Assembly (NCBI GenBank): GCA_016648135.1
Contig: JADDOH010010112.1
Coordinates: forward strand, 1 to 64,000
Origin: Agrypnia vestita
Lineage: Eukaryota; Arthropoda; Insecta; Trichoptera; Phryganeidae
Direction of reading: 5' to 3'
Length of the DNA stretch: 64,000 nt
Position 1 is the first letter of the stretch; each line of letters starts with the position of its first letter. Below the pieces are notes generated by a model. The model was given only the letters and a program-made list of their open reading frames with translations, was not told where the DNA came from and ran no database searches. This document shows, one piece after another, positions 23,510-34,624 of the stretch. A program made the translations under genes and the position numbers.

Positions 23510-24780
23510 TTCTAAAAATCCTTTGTTTTTAATGAGACAGACAGAATACTAAGTATAAAATACACAAAAAACAATGCATTATTATATAAAATTAAGCCCA
23601 TTATCCCAATTGCAAGTATCTTCGACCTGCTTTAGCCACATGCATATGGATATTTAGTGTGATCATATAATAAGAATACTAGCTGTTCGTACCCGGCGTT
23701 GCGTGGATTAAGGACTAAGTTGAAAATAAATTTGTGGGGGTAAACAAGGGTTTATTCAAACGGTATAGATTTGCATCGAAAATATATCAGAGGGAGGGTA
23801 AAAGGTAAAAGGGGAAGGATGAAACGTCACTTTTGTTACCCTCAGGGTCCTAAGGAATAAGTTTACAGATTTTGAGTCCGATCGGTCGAACGGTATAGAT
23901 TTGCATCGAAAATATATCAGGAGGAGAGGAAGGGGTTAAAGGGGAGGAGGAAAATGTAGCTTGTGTTAACCGCCGAGTCCTAAAGAATAAGTTTTCAAAT
24001 TTTGAGTCCGATCGGTCAAATGGTACAGATTTGCATTGAAAATATATCAGGAGGAAGGGAAGAGATAAAATAGTAGGGAGAAAATGTCGCATATGTTACA
24101 CGCCGAGTACTTAAGAATATGTTACCAAATTTTGAGTCCGATCGGTCAAACGGTAGAAATTTGCATCGAAAATGTATCAACGGAGGGGAAGGGTTAAAAA
24201 AATATCGGAAAAATGTCGCATATGTTACCTGAGACCATAAAAATGTCGCATATGTTACCGAGACCATAAAATTTCCACATTTTGAGACCGATCTGTCAAA
24301 CTGTACAGATTTGCATCGAAAATATATCAGGGGAGGGGAAAGGTTAAAAGAATAGGGGGGAAATGTCGCATATGTTACCCGCCGAGTCTTTAAGAATAAG
24401 TTTCCAAATTTTGAGTCCTATTGGTCAAACGGTACAGATTTGCATCGAAACTATATCAGGGGAGGGGAAGGGTTAAAAGAATAGGGGGGAAATGTCGCAT
24501 ATGTTACCCGCTGGGTCCTAAAGCATCAGTATGCAAAATTTGAATCGAATTGGACAAACGGTGTGGATTTGTATATAGAACAGACAGACAGACAGACATT
24601 GATTTTTATAGGTATAGAAGTTAATAAATAATGTATTTAATGTATTCTATTGGTCCAGGTTCTATTGTTCTATTCTCAAAGAAAAACATGTTGTGAAGCA
24701 GTGATTTTTTGAATAATTATAGGGTATCTGCAAGAATATCAGCATGAATGTTACGGTCAGCATAATATATATTGTATGTC
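23510..24780 (-). repeat. LINE-D 3' region split by a Helitron
   Basis: 3' UTR words of LINE-D (aagcccattatcccaattgc) lie at 23580-23678. The continuation (tgcaagaatatcagcatgaa, then agcataatatatattgtatg) resumes at 24619-24780, in the order seen uninterrupted at 29430-29780. The Helitron 23679-24618 therefore inserted into this LINE. Confidence 0.65.
23679..24618 (-). mobile_element. Helitron H1 with six to seven about 130-bp tandem units
   Basis: The left edge CTAGCTGTTCGTACCCGGCG is the inverted 3' end; the right edge ggtataga is the inverted TC-TATACC start, preceded by a tgtctgtc repeat. Between them the phrase ttgcatcgaaaatatatca recurs at 23771, 23901, 24032, 24161, about 24311 and 24440, spacing close to 130 bases, with one interval lengthened by a local duplication near 24210-24260. 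Minisatellites of this kind are known inside Helitrons. Confidence 0.8.
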
Positions 24781-25110
24781 TTCTTCTTCTTCTTCCTTTA
24801 AATAGACCTATGTGGTCTGTTCTTCAGAGGATATATGAGCCTCCTGTGAGGTGGATTCCCAGCTATCCTTCCATCTTCCGTGAGGCTGGCTATGTAGTGC
24901 GATGAAGGGAGTCTGGTACTGTCCGTTCCCTGGACATGGCCATACCAGTCCCTCCTTCGCTACTACACTACTCCATCGTACAATATCCTCAGCCTCACAC
25001 ATCTGGTGTTCCTCACGCGATTCCTCGGCATCTTGCCTGCTATCATTCTCAATTTCTTCATCTCGGAAGTCCTCAAATATTGAGTATCGCATGTATGACA
25101 CATAATTCTC
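24780..25110 (-). pseudogene. LINE RT C-terminal debris
   Basis: Minus-strand frames with a shift between them read MIAGKMPRNRVRNTRCVRLR, ILYDGVV and VWPCPGNGQYQTPF. The arrangement (…R.RN..R.…W.GH…) resembles the tail of endonuclease-RT LINEs, and a TTCTTC-rich end at 24781 corresponds to the GAAGAA tail of this class. Low protein conservation. Confidence 0.5.
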
Positions 25111-25300
25111 GAGACTGAGAATGCGAAATAAAATTCTCTGACTCGAGATTCTAAAAAAAGTCGAGAATTCATAATTTCTTTTGTGAATTCACCACGAATC
25201 GCACCTGGAATATCTAGAGTGAAAAGCCAGTACTATTTATTAATTACTTAGAATAATAAATTAGAATTTTTGATGTTAGACAAATATATGCCAAAACTGT

Positions 25301-25825
25301 TCTAAATTACATGTACAAACACAAACAAACACATTTCACACACACCCAAAACACTATACATACACGCAGAAACAAAGATGCTATTCAAGTCCCAAGAGCG
25401 CGAACCACGTATGGACAAAGGAACTTCAAACATATAGGCCCGAAACTGAACAATGCAATGCTGGAAAGGGTATCACAAATTAACAATCCGAAAAATGTAA
25501 AAACAACTATTAAAATTTGGGTAAAAGAGATGGGTCGACCAGCTATTGGGAAACTCATCCAAACAAATTGAGAATTAGAAAAATTGAGATTGTATTAGTG
25601 TATATTTACATGTGCCTGAGTGTAGGCGATTATAAATCTTTTTTTAAAACTTACTTGTTCAAAATGTACTTTTTGTTTTAACCTATTTTGTATAAATGTA
25701 CTTACATATAAGTTATAATTGTAAACTTTTCCTGTCTCAACACAGAGCTCTCTAGTGAGACAGGCATAGTATAATTCAACTCAAAGAAATGTAAAAGTAA
25801 AGAAATAAAATAAAAATAATAAAAA
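25301..25825 (+). pseudogene. LINE-E reverse transcriptase extreme C-terminus
   Basis: An 86-codon frame with RRNKDAIQVPRARTTYGQRN, FKHIGPKLNN and VKTTIKIWVKE. This is the 'R..YGQ..F.…GPK.WN.LP…F…K.WL' tail typical of non-LTR reverse transcriptases. A hairpin with arms cctgtctc/gagacagg (25730-25765) precedes the A-rich 3' end. A near-identical copy is at 35868-36390, with the same 5' truncation point. Confidence 0.75.
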
Positions 25826-26169
25826 ATAAAATAAAAATTGGCCGCCGTTTCACTTTCACTTTTCACTTCCCCATAGCGCCAGGCTCCAGAATTACTTTAC
25901 AAATATAAATTTCAAACTGAATACTGTAAGAAGTTCGTAATTGAAAGCTTTGTTTCATCGAAAGTCTATTCGTTTCGAGATACCCTCTGCACATTGTGTC
26001 ACTAATCGAAATATAAATTTAAAGTCATTTTCAATTTCTATAAGAAAGCGCCCATTTCAGTCTTCTACGAAACTGTATTGTACGCGAAAACCGGTTTTAA
26101 AAACAATATCAGAAGGTTATTTTCAAATTCAGTTAATTCCATTTTATAATAAAGTTAAGAAGTATGAAA

Positions 26170-26360
26170 TTTAATAACCATCATCATCATCTTCAGCCCC
26201 TTGTCGTTGGAGGGTCGGGGGCCCAAGGACTCGACAAGGTGCTTCCGTATTCCCCTGTCTTGTGCTGCTTCCATATGCGTTGACCAGTTAAGACCCATTC
26301 TGTTTTCATACACTTTTTGTTGCTCCTCCCAGCTTAATCTGGAGTGACCCACCGATCGCC
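26170..26360 (-). repeat. LINE 3' fragment
   Basis: The minus-strand frame includes LSWEEQQKVYENRMGLNWST and AAQDRGIRK, resembling the last codons of endonuclease-RT LINEs. Its 3' end is an ATG-type simple repeat (catcatcatcat at 26180). Confidence 0.45.
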
Positions 26361-26885
26361 TTCTTTCCGGGGTTGCAAGACAATCAACAATACATTGAAA
26401 CTTTTAACAAAATGCCATAAAAATCAGAGAGAAAAAAATTATCAATTTAAAATAACACTTAAATAATTCTTAACTGAAATCTAGATATTTAAAGGAAAAA
26501 TACTAATTAATTAAGATAAATTATAGAAGTCTCAGAGAGACGAATCTATTTATGGAAGTCTTTATAGGGTGGCCCAGGGCTTATGACCTGAATGAGCTGG
26601 CTTAAGTGCTTAAGGGCTTAATTCCCTCGTGAGAACATCCATACATTAACAATTTTTTGTAAGTTGTACACATTTCGCAAATGTGCAAAAAATTCCAAGG
26701 TCAACGCCGTTTTTCACTGAGCATTGTGTGTGATTCTTATGTAGAACTTTTGCGCTTCCAAAAGTTTCCGTCTGTAAAGGCGATCGTCTGACAAAGCGAG
26801 CAAACTTCACGATTTTTTCGCGTATTTAAATTTATTCATCAGGTTCGGTATATTTTAAATACGAATATATTTTATTAATATATAA

Positions 26886-27332
26886 AGCAATAACTTTGTG
26901 GTTAGACATAATAACAGAATGTTAGTAAACTTAGTAAAAACCACTACCAGATTTACGGTCTACCGGTTTCGAGACGTACCCGTCTCTTCGTCAGGACCAA
27001 CACTACACTACTACATTCACAACACTATACACCCCAACCATAGTATTGTATAACTATCACCACTATTGTTCACATGCGTGTTAATCTTGTCACAGAAATT
27101 GAGCTACTGAACAATTCAGGGATCTAACTATTACACTCTCTCGTTAGATCCCTGAATTGTTCAGTAGTTCAATTTCTCTGACAAGATTAACACGCATGTG
27201 AACGATAGTGGTGATAGTTTTACAATACTATGGTTGGGGTGTATAGTGTTGTGAATGTAGTAGTGTAGCGTTGGTCCTGATGAAGAGACGGGTACGTCTC
27301 GAAACTGGTAGACCGTAAATCTGGTAGTGGTT
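26886..27332. mobile_element. Fold-back derivative of PLE family B
   Basis: Arms 26939-27128 and 27143-27332 are inverted copies of about 190 bases with few differences around a 14-base loop. Each carries the family B hairpin (minus 26967-26994; plus 27277-27304, CTGATGA-A-GAGACG..CGTCTC-GAAA). The left arm continues out to 26886 with the same tail as 21478. No coding sequence remains. Confidence 0.75.
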
Positions 27333-27344
27333 ACAAATATACTT

Positions 27345-28680
27345 ATAAAATGACACAATCTAAATAATTTAATCAATTAATAAATTACGAAAATGTTTTG
27401 AAATGAAGAAAATTGCTTTACTTTGTGGGCCTTATGTAACCGTATGAACTGGTGAGATGTTCTTTTTTAATAATATTCCAAAGAAAACAAATATCTCAAA
27501 TAATTAAAAATTGTTAACAATTTTGTCAGTTTTTTTACTTTAATTTTTGTTTAAAAAAAATCTTTTTTTCAACCCTATTTACACAGTTGGCAACTTTTTT
27601 ACTTAAATAAATTTTAAATTTTGATTTTATTATTTTAAAATCGGGCACCTCATCATGGCCGTCAACGTTAAATTAACCTCAAAACCATCCACAATTTATT
27701 TTATCGTTCTTAAATATATAAATTTAATATATTTTTATCCAAGATTTTTTCTACAAGAAAAAAATTAGAACAGAAATAACATCTAATAAATCAAAAAAAA
27801 ACAAAGATTATTACATATACTTAAATGTTATCATTAAATATTAAAAAGCCAGCGTTTAATAATATCACTCATATTTTAATACATCCAATCCACATAAAAC
27901 AACATAAGTAATTGTTCCAATATGTATGCAATCATTTAAAGGAGTCGTGTCTTCGAAAGTATAAGTTTTTTCTTACAATTACATTAAAAATACCATAAAG
28001 ATATCTCTAGATTGGGCCAAATTTTTAGAAGCCAATTTCTCAATTCCACGTATTTTGGGTTCAGCATTACTACGTCAAACGTATTTGAAATAAAATCAAC
28101 CAAACTTTTGACTAGAAATCGAAATTTCGTATTTAAACATCCAATTCAACAAAATTCCGAACGAAAACTTAACCATCCCCTTGAAATAGTTCTAGCAACA
28201 GCACTAATGTTCTACAAGATTAATACACTGATTTATCATTACCCTTCATCCCTCTTTTCTGAGGGCAAAGATTTATGTATGTAGGTTAAAAAAAGGTTTC
28301 GCCGCTAAATCGACGGAGCCGCGCAGGTGTTCGAGTCTGGGTGGATATTATTTGTGTTGTAAGAAGGCTCCGTTTGACTGCTCCTTGGTCCTGGGCAACC
28401 GGAAGATTACATTTTCTAACAGCACACATGATTTATTGACACCAGGTCTTAACTAGCTATCCATCGTGGGAAGAATTAGGGTGTAAATACGAGAACATGG
28501 TGTAACAGATTTAGTCCACGACATTGATTGGATGAGACACCAAAGGTTTGTAGCTATAATTACCTAGAACTAATATAATCCTTCTGATAAACCATGACGA
28601 CGCATATAAGTACCACAAGATAACTACTCTTGAAGACAGGCGAACGATAAGCGATATACCGTTACAAAATACTTAATAAT
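27345..28680. other. No recognisable gene
   Basis: AT-rich with chance frames; a GC-richer patch at 28290-28400 shows no tRNA or protein signal. Confidence 0.5.
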
Positions 28681-28689
28681 CGCATAGAT

Positions 28690-29150
28690 TCACCTGAAAT
28701 TTTTAATTCGATACACTTTAATATCCCGCAGAGACGAACAAGAGCACCACGCCCTTTCCACTTAAATCATTGGAGAACAAACTACGGTAAAAACTGTATT
28801 ATTAACAGAGTTCTAGATATTTTATATTAAAGTTTTGAGCAGTTTACAAAATCCCCAACGTATAAACTCGCGCGTTGACATTTTTCTTCCCTCACATGTG
28901 AACACACACGAACACATAAAAACGCATACTCCTACGGACACACAAAAACACACAAATTCACACACTCACGCAAACTCACTATTTGACATGTTGTTTTTTT
29001 GTTATTTTTTTATCGATCCTGGTTTAATATTCTTGATATATGTGTTTTCTTGTAATTGGTCCAAGGCTCTGTACATCAATAATTGTTTTTTTCAAGATTT
29101 ATTAATTATATGGCCGTAAGAAAACCAATAAATGAAAAATAAAAATAAAA
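28690..29150 (+). pseudogene. LINE RT C-terminal fragment
   Basis: The frame across 28708-28835 reads FNIPQRRTRARRPFHLNHW-like residues followed by RTNYGKNCIINRVLDIF, then loses coherence. This matches the C-terminal 'R.R…FH…R.NYG…IN' block of non-LTR reverse transcriptases. It ends at an AATAAA / A-rich tail at 29125-29155. Confidence 0.65.
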
Positions 29151-29234
29151 AAATAAACCATCCCCAAGTCGGCCTATTATTACTCAGGTTTGTACAACTC
29201 AGTATTCACGTGTTAAATAAAACGGAGATTATAT

Positions 29235-29375
29235 ACGAATGTAGTATTTTACTGAGAAGCAAATCTAGACGCTGAATAAGACTTCAGCGAAACATAGGTA
29301 CAATAAAATATACGGTTTGATATCCAACGACCGTAATAATAACCCTAACTCTTTAATTCAGAATTCACATTAGTT
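29235..29375 (+). repeat. PLE-like hairpin tail (family D motif), decayed
   Basis: GCTGAATaagACTTCAGC followed by GAAAC (29271-29293), then atccaacgaccgtaataata and ccctaactctttaat. The flank matches 32265-32412, where the motif is more complete. Confidence 0.5.
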
Positions 29376-29424
29376 TAGATGACAGGAAGTTAAAAAATGT
29401 TCAGACCAGACAATTTTTTTTTTT

Positions 29425-29940
29425 TTATTATTTATTAGAGACAGTAACAGGATATTGGGTACATGATACTCAGATAATAAACATTATAGTGAAGACTATG
29501 CCCATTATCCCAATTACAAGTGTTTCGGCACGCTCTAGTAATATGTATTTTTGTAATTAATTATATTTTACATGTACATTTATGTATATTATATATTTTG
29601 TGTTTGAGTGTAGTGCGATTAGTATTTAAGGAATGATTGATTTAATAGATCTATAGGTTCATGTCGTCGTTTAGAAAATGGATGTTGTGTATGAGTGAGT
29701 TTTTGAACGAAGATAAGGTGTCTGCAAGAATATTAGCATCAATGTTAGGGTCAGGACAATACAAATTATATGTGCGACACAACCTTGTAATGGGAGAAAA
29801 GTAACCGACATTATTAGTGTGCTGACTTATTCTGAAGAACTCCGAGTTTCTTATACGGGGTTTAACATGCAAATTTATATCAGATAGAGAGAGAGAATCA
29901 ATTGCTCCGCTGAGAATCTTGTGTAGCACAATGAGATCGG
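29425..29940 (-). pseudogene. LINE-D RT C-terminus and 3' UTR
   Basis: The minus-strand frame 29929 to 29651 reads MLHKILSGAIDSLSLSDINL, HVKPRIRNSEFFRISQH, GYFSPITRLCRTYN and IDANILADTLSSFK. This is the C-terminal tail (LL…G.ID.…L…I…R…F…SP..R.….N) of non-LTR reverse transcriptases. The UTR words at 29430-29650 mark this family. 5' truncated. Confidence 0.75.
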
Positions 29941-29965
29941 ATATTTTCCGTCGGGACTACGGTTT

Positions 29966-30790
29966 GTGCATCTTGAAAAAGGCAAGCAATTAATTAAAAC
30001 CTTCTTCAACTTTACCTGGGCTCAAGAATCTGTTTACGCAGGAGTTTTCTCATGTGATGCTGGATTCCAGCTATCTTTACATCGCTTTGGGAGTCTCCCA
30101 GGTGGACGCTATCCATCTGATACGCCATACAGAGTTATCGACCGTGTTCCGAAAATAGTTATATTGGGATCTTAAAATTGTTATCCGAACAATAGACAAC
30201 TTAATAGAAAATAAAAATAGAAAATAAACGAGACGTAAGTATAGATGTACGTCGGTGTTCAGTGTTCATCGTACTCAAATAAGGAGATTCATATATTTTC
30301 ACATCTCTCTCAAATTAAATACCTTTATTTGCGGTGTCCGATGTCTGCAATGCCTGCAGAAAAGTGATTTCTCAAGTCTGGTCCGACTGCTTCAAACGGA
30401 TTACAAAAGTAACCTCACAATTCTCACGTTTCGACTAAAATTGTATGAAATAATTACTAATTCCGTATTTAAAGCTTGTAAATAAAACATTTAATATGTA
30501 CTTATCAATTTCTTCTCCCACAGCGTCCTAATGTAAAATTATGGCAAAATTGTCATTGTCGCATATTTATATTATTGTTTATTTTTTAATTTATATTCGT
30601 CTATTAAGTGTTGGGATAACAATTGAAAGATTACAATATTGCTATTTTCAGAATATGCTCGTATGTACGGAATTTTTATTGTACTCTTTTTTTATACTTG
30701 TTCGTACCAGTATTTTTTTCATTCAAAATCCTTTAAAATAGCAAATTCTTCTCGGTAACATCATAGCAGCTATGGGTATTGTCATATTAT
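29966..30790. other. No recognisable gene
   Basis: Chance frames only; no family motif and no element ends are seen. Confidence 0.45.
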
Positions 30791-30792
30791 AC

Positions 30793-31010
30793 TAGGTGTA
30801 ACCCGTCAAAAATGACGGTACTTTCACATGTCGGTTCCTAAGGAATAAGTACTTAACTTTTTTTTAATTTTGGAAAAATAATTTTTGGGAAAAAAAAAAG
30901 TTTTGGACGTTCCACGAAGTTACGGGGACAGACAGATAGACAGACAGAAGGACGGACGATGGACAGACAGACAACTAAATTATCGTGATGGGATTAGGGT
31001 TCTTCTTCCC
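30793..31010 (-). repeat. Helitron H3-type end fragment
   Basis: CTAGGTGTAACCCGTCAAAA with tgacgg, then ggttcctaaggaataag and acggggacagacagata. The same words recur at 36945-37115 and, inverted, at 46515-46655, where the block ends CACAGCTAG. Consistent with a CTAG-terminated Helitron family. Confidence 0.5.
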
Positions 31011-32264
31011 TTGGAGACTATAAAGGACAGGATGCCATAAGACAAGACGGGTTAAATTTAAAAAAATTGAGAAACACGTTATTTTTTCACGTTATCATCT
31101 TTTCGCAGCGCCTATACAACCAATTACCAAAAGCGCGTTATATTTTTTCTTTACAGGCTTGTAAAATTGATCGTTGCAAAAATTGCCTTCTACCATAAAC
31201 TCGTTATGTTCTAACCCACAGCTTATAAAAAGATGCCCAGCTTTCTTTGAAATAATTTCTAGCCTATAAAACCAAAATGGTATTAGCTGGGTATTAATAA
31301 ACGTTACTTGGCAATATAATATTGAGAATGGTTTGAAAACAAAATTTTAAATAATAAAAAAGCATTTTAAATAAGAATCACGCTTTTATCATAATTTCTT
31401 CTGAATATTGAGTATTAAATTTTTGATTTATATTGTAATATCATAATCATTCGGAGCATTCATCCAATCCCGTCGAAATATTTTTTCAGGATTACCTAAT
31501 TGATGTTACGTTATATGTAGATATTATAGATTAATGGACTATTGTTAATAATTTGTATGCCTAGAAAACAATTAAGGTAAAGGATTATTCAATTTAATAC
31601 CGCTATATTTCCTGAATTACACATTGTATGTGAATGATTTACTTAGCAAGTGCGAAAGTTCCCTATCTCATCGCCAGATTGCTCATAGTTCCGTAAAAGA
31701 CCGCTAGAGTACTCGCGCTACGCAACAGCTGTTTTGCCTCAGTAAATGGCTAATATGCAGCACGCGGTTTTCTGTGTTCGTGAGTTCTGTCAAACCGAGT
31801 CGGCAACTGTAATTCAGCGAGCGTTTCGTCCCACCGATTTGAGCGAACTGAATGTTTGAAACAAGAAACACTTTTCACCGGATATGGAAAAAATTCAGCT
31901 ACCGATTAGATGTTGCCATGCAGCTAAAGGGGGTTACATCTAACTTTTATAAACTGTATATTTAAACTTAATCGTGATTACATGTACTGATTCATCTACT
32001 GAGATATCGTTTAAGGTAAAGTATATAAGCATCCCAATTTCAATAGAGATGACAGTTACAAACTATCAAGTATTTGGCGCCCTGTTCTTATGACATTAAT
32101 TCCACCCTTGAGAAACGTCGCAGTAAAGTCCGCCGACGTAAATAGTATATATTGCACACTGGCGACCTCTATTGTAGAAGAAGTTTACACTCCACAACAA
32201 AGTGCATATAATTTGCGGCCTCGAACGCAGTAATCAGTCCGCCCTCTACCTCCGCGGGTAAAAG
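31011..32264. other. No recognisable gene
   Basis: A moderately GC-rich part (31640-31870, 32080-32260) shows no coding, tRNA or repeat signal I can name. Confidence 0.45.
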
Positions 32265-32412
32265 TTATCCTCTTGATGACGTTGAATAAGGATTCAACGA
32301 AACGTCGAAAATCGTTTCTCGGAAAAACATACGGTTCTTATAAAATGTCCGCAACTATTTATAATTAAATATATCTAACGACCGTAATAACAACCTTAAC
32401 TCTTTAATGACT
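32265..32412 (+). mobile_element. PLE-like tail with hairpin motif D
   Basis: TTGATGA (32273-32279), one C, stem GTTGAAT/ATTCAAC around AAGG, GAAA (32299-32302), then cgtcg. The downstream words are shared with 29300-29370. No ORF is attached. Confidence 0.5.
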
Positions 32413-33654
32413 TATATTAGGTTCACCTGTTTGTCTGTTTGTCTAGATCGAATCTTATAATCGATATTTCACCCGCTTCTTAACGTCCAATCGAACTGAA
32501 ATTTTCCGCACAGACGTATTCTCGATGACAATATATGAATCGGCTTCGAATGAATCAGATTCACTAATAAATCATTTAATCCATCATAATTAATGAATCA
32601 AAATTTTATATGGAAACTTGGTTAGTGAGCTCACCAAATGATGACGCTAGTTTTCTACCGAAATGATTTAGTAAGTACGCTGGGTAATATTAAGATTTCA
32701 AAAATAGAAAATTACATAACGTAAAAAATATTCGTTTAAAAAACCACGTTTATATTTAAATGTTGAAAAATGTTTATCCCACTCTCCAATAAAAAACGTG
32801 GGCGCTTTCCCTCCATTCAATAATCTATATCAATACCATGAGCACTCCACCTTAAATATTAGCGTGGAATTAAAAAAAATATTGCATGAAATATAATTTC
32901 TTATTGTGCCAACTTCAAACAACTGTCACTTGACAGAAGTGCGTGATTCTTTTTAGCCTCGTTACAATAAGTTGAATTTATATTTAAAATCATCAATTAA
33001 ATAAAATGTAAGATGAAGAATGGAGAAGAGTTTTCGACTATTTAGAAGAAAAGAAAAATGAGAAGTCTTGCAACGCACACTGCTGGGGAAAGCTTCGCTT
33101 TCTGGCAGAAGATATATCTATTTTCTGGTTCAAAAACTCGACGGATTTGCGCCATGCATAATGCAAAATGCACTCGAATCAAACATAAATTTATGGTGTG
33201 ATGGTGTGATGCGTTATTTTCAACCGCTCGTAAAGATCGTTTATTTTATTTCACCAAAACGCTTTGATTTGTGTCACTAATTAACTTAAGCTGGATTGCG
33301 TGCGCTAGGGTGGTTTAAAGCAGCCCCTACGTTCGGTGAAAGTGGGTGAAAATGCTCCATACGTTCTGGGGTGTAAATCTCTAGTAGCGGCAGGTGTGTT
33401 AAATTGAATTCCTGAACAAAACACGTGGTGAGGGCACGCGGGAGCGTATTGTATTGTGTAGAGAAATGAGTTATCGATTCATATTTCTGCTCTAAGTATT
33501 TCAATCAAGATTTCGAAAACTGATTTGATACGTTATTTTCTACTACGTTTCAAGATACAAAACAAGCCGACGATTATGATCTTTCATTTAATAAACCACT
33601 CATAGATTGTATTCTGATTTTATTTTACTTAATTAAGCCCAAAAACAGGGTCGA

Positions 33655-34050
33655 ACTGCCTCCAAAAACGCTCGTGCTATGAAAACTGGACTAACTTCTG
33701 GTTTGTGTCTTCTGGAGTATTATGCCGTGTTTTTACGACATTTCCGGCCGACGTTTCGGATCCTATTGCAGGATCCATCATCAGGGCTGATGTGTTATTG
33801 TGTGATCAACACATCATGATGGACCCTGTAATGGGACCCGAAACGTCGGCCGGAAATGTCGTAAAAACACGGCGTAGTACCCCAAAAGACAAACTAGAAG
33901 ATTTTTAGTGGCCGTGAAAACCTTCACAAGCATTCATTCTTAGGACTAACTTGCTGATCTGGAGTGAGGTTCGAACCCACGACCTTTGGATCACGAGGCG
34001 AGAGTCCTAACCACAAGACCAACATGCTACTATTATTTCATGTACATACT
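33655..34050 (-). repeat. tRNA-derived SINE (SINE-1), split by a fold-back element
   Basis: Body words acgctcgtgctatgaaaact at 33668-33687 and, after the insertion, a B box (inverse of GGTTCGAACC, aggttcgaaccc at 33967) and an A-box-like region near 34010-34030. The tRNA-like head also has the inverse of gactctcgcctcgtg. Copies: 48788-48966 (minus), 58540-58735 (plus), body only at 46085-46190. Confidence 0.7.
33698..33942. mobile_element. Fold-back element inserted in SINE, 10-bp duplication
   Basis: GGACTAACTT at 33688-33697 is repeated at 33943-33952, and the SINE reads through once the insert is removed. The inverted arms (about 33709-33775 and 33822-33888) share the stretch from gccgtgtttttacgacat to ttccggccgacgtttcgg. 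The left hairpin (minus 33754-33784) is CTGATGA-T-GGATCCT..AGGATCC-GAAA with a perfect stem; the right one is imperfect. The right tail gtggccgtgaaaacct matches 13921-13935. Confidence 0.78.
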
Positions 34051-34139
34051 AGCTTTAACCCGTTAAAATTGACATAGCATTGGTTTGCGTCTTTGCTATC
34101 CCCTAGTATATAATTATAATATCTTTTTGGCGGTCCACG

Positions 34140-34265
34140 GAGAGGCGGCGGCAGCAAATTGCGTTAGGCGGCCGCTCTGGGTTTGCTGGCCCGGGGTTCA
34201 AGCTCCATCTCCAGCTGTTTAATTTGTTTTTTCAGCCGTTAATTCAAACAAAATAACGGACGTTA
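34140..34265 (+). repeat. SINE-2 copy (tRNA-related)
   Basis: gcgttaggcggccgctctgg, then ggcccggggttcaagctcc (B-box-like GGTTCAAGC) and the body ttttttcagccgttaattca, matching 13990-14045. Confidence 0.55.
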
Positions 34266-34624
34266 CACGAAATTACGCGTGGACAGACAAACAGATAGTT
34301 TTATCAGGCCCATATATACAGATCATACTTAATGACTCAAAGTTTACGGTACGCTTTTAAAGCGTAAATTAACCCTTATCATTTGAGTATTGAGTGTGAA
34401 TTCGGGCCTCAGCCAATGTGCAGTTGGCAGATAAATCGTCTGCGCGTCACATCGATACCTTTTCAGACGAAGCCGTTCATATCCACACTGCAAAAATATT
34501 AGAATATACAAAGATACAAAATCACACAAGGAGGTTTCCTGACCTTGCAATATATGTATTTAAAATCTTGGGTCAAAAAGTTCTTGAATGTTTACTGTGT
34601 CTTTTAACCATGTTTCATTGATTT

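Noticed and set aside
23850..24267. Two minus-strand frames of 80 and 83 codons with similar sequence
   Set aside because: Their similarity comes from the Helitron tandem repeat, not from a gene.
23750..24560. CRISPR-like regular repeat
   Set aside because: Units are contiguous, about 130 bases, with no unique spacers, inside Helitron ends in a eukaryotic context.
33705..33908. 67-codon + frame
   Set aside because: Entirely inside the fold-back element; a by-product of its inverted arms.
33960..34035. Possible tRNA gene
   Set aside because: A and B boxes are present but no cloverleaf acceptor stem; the same sequence with a body occurs elsewhere, so it is a SINE.
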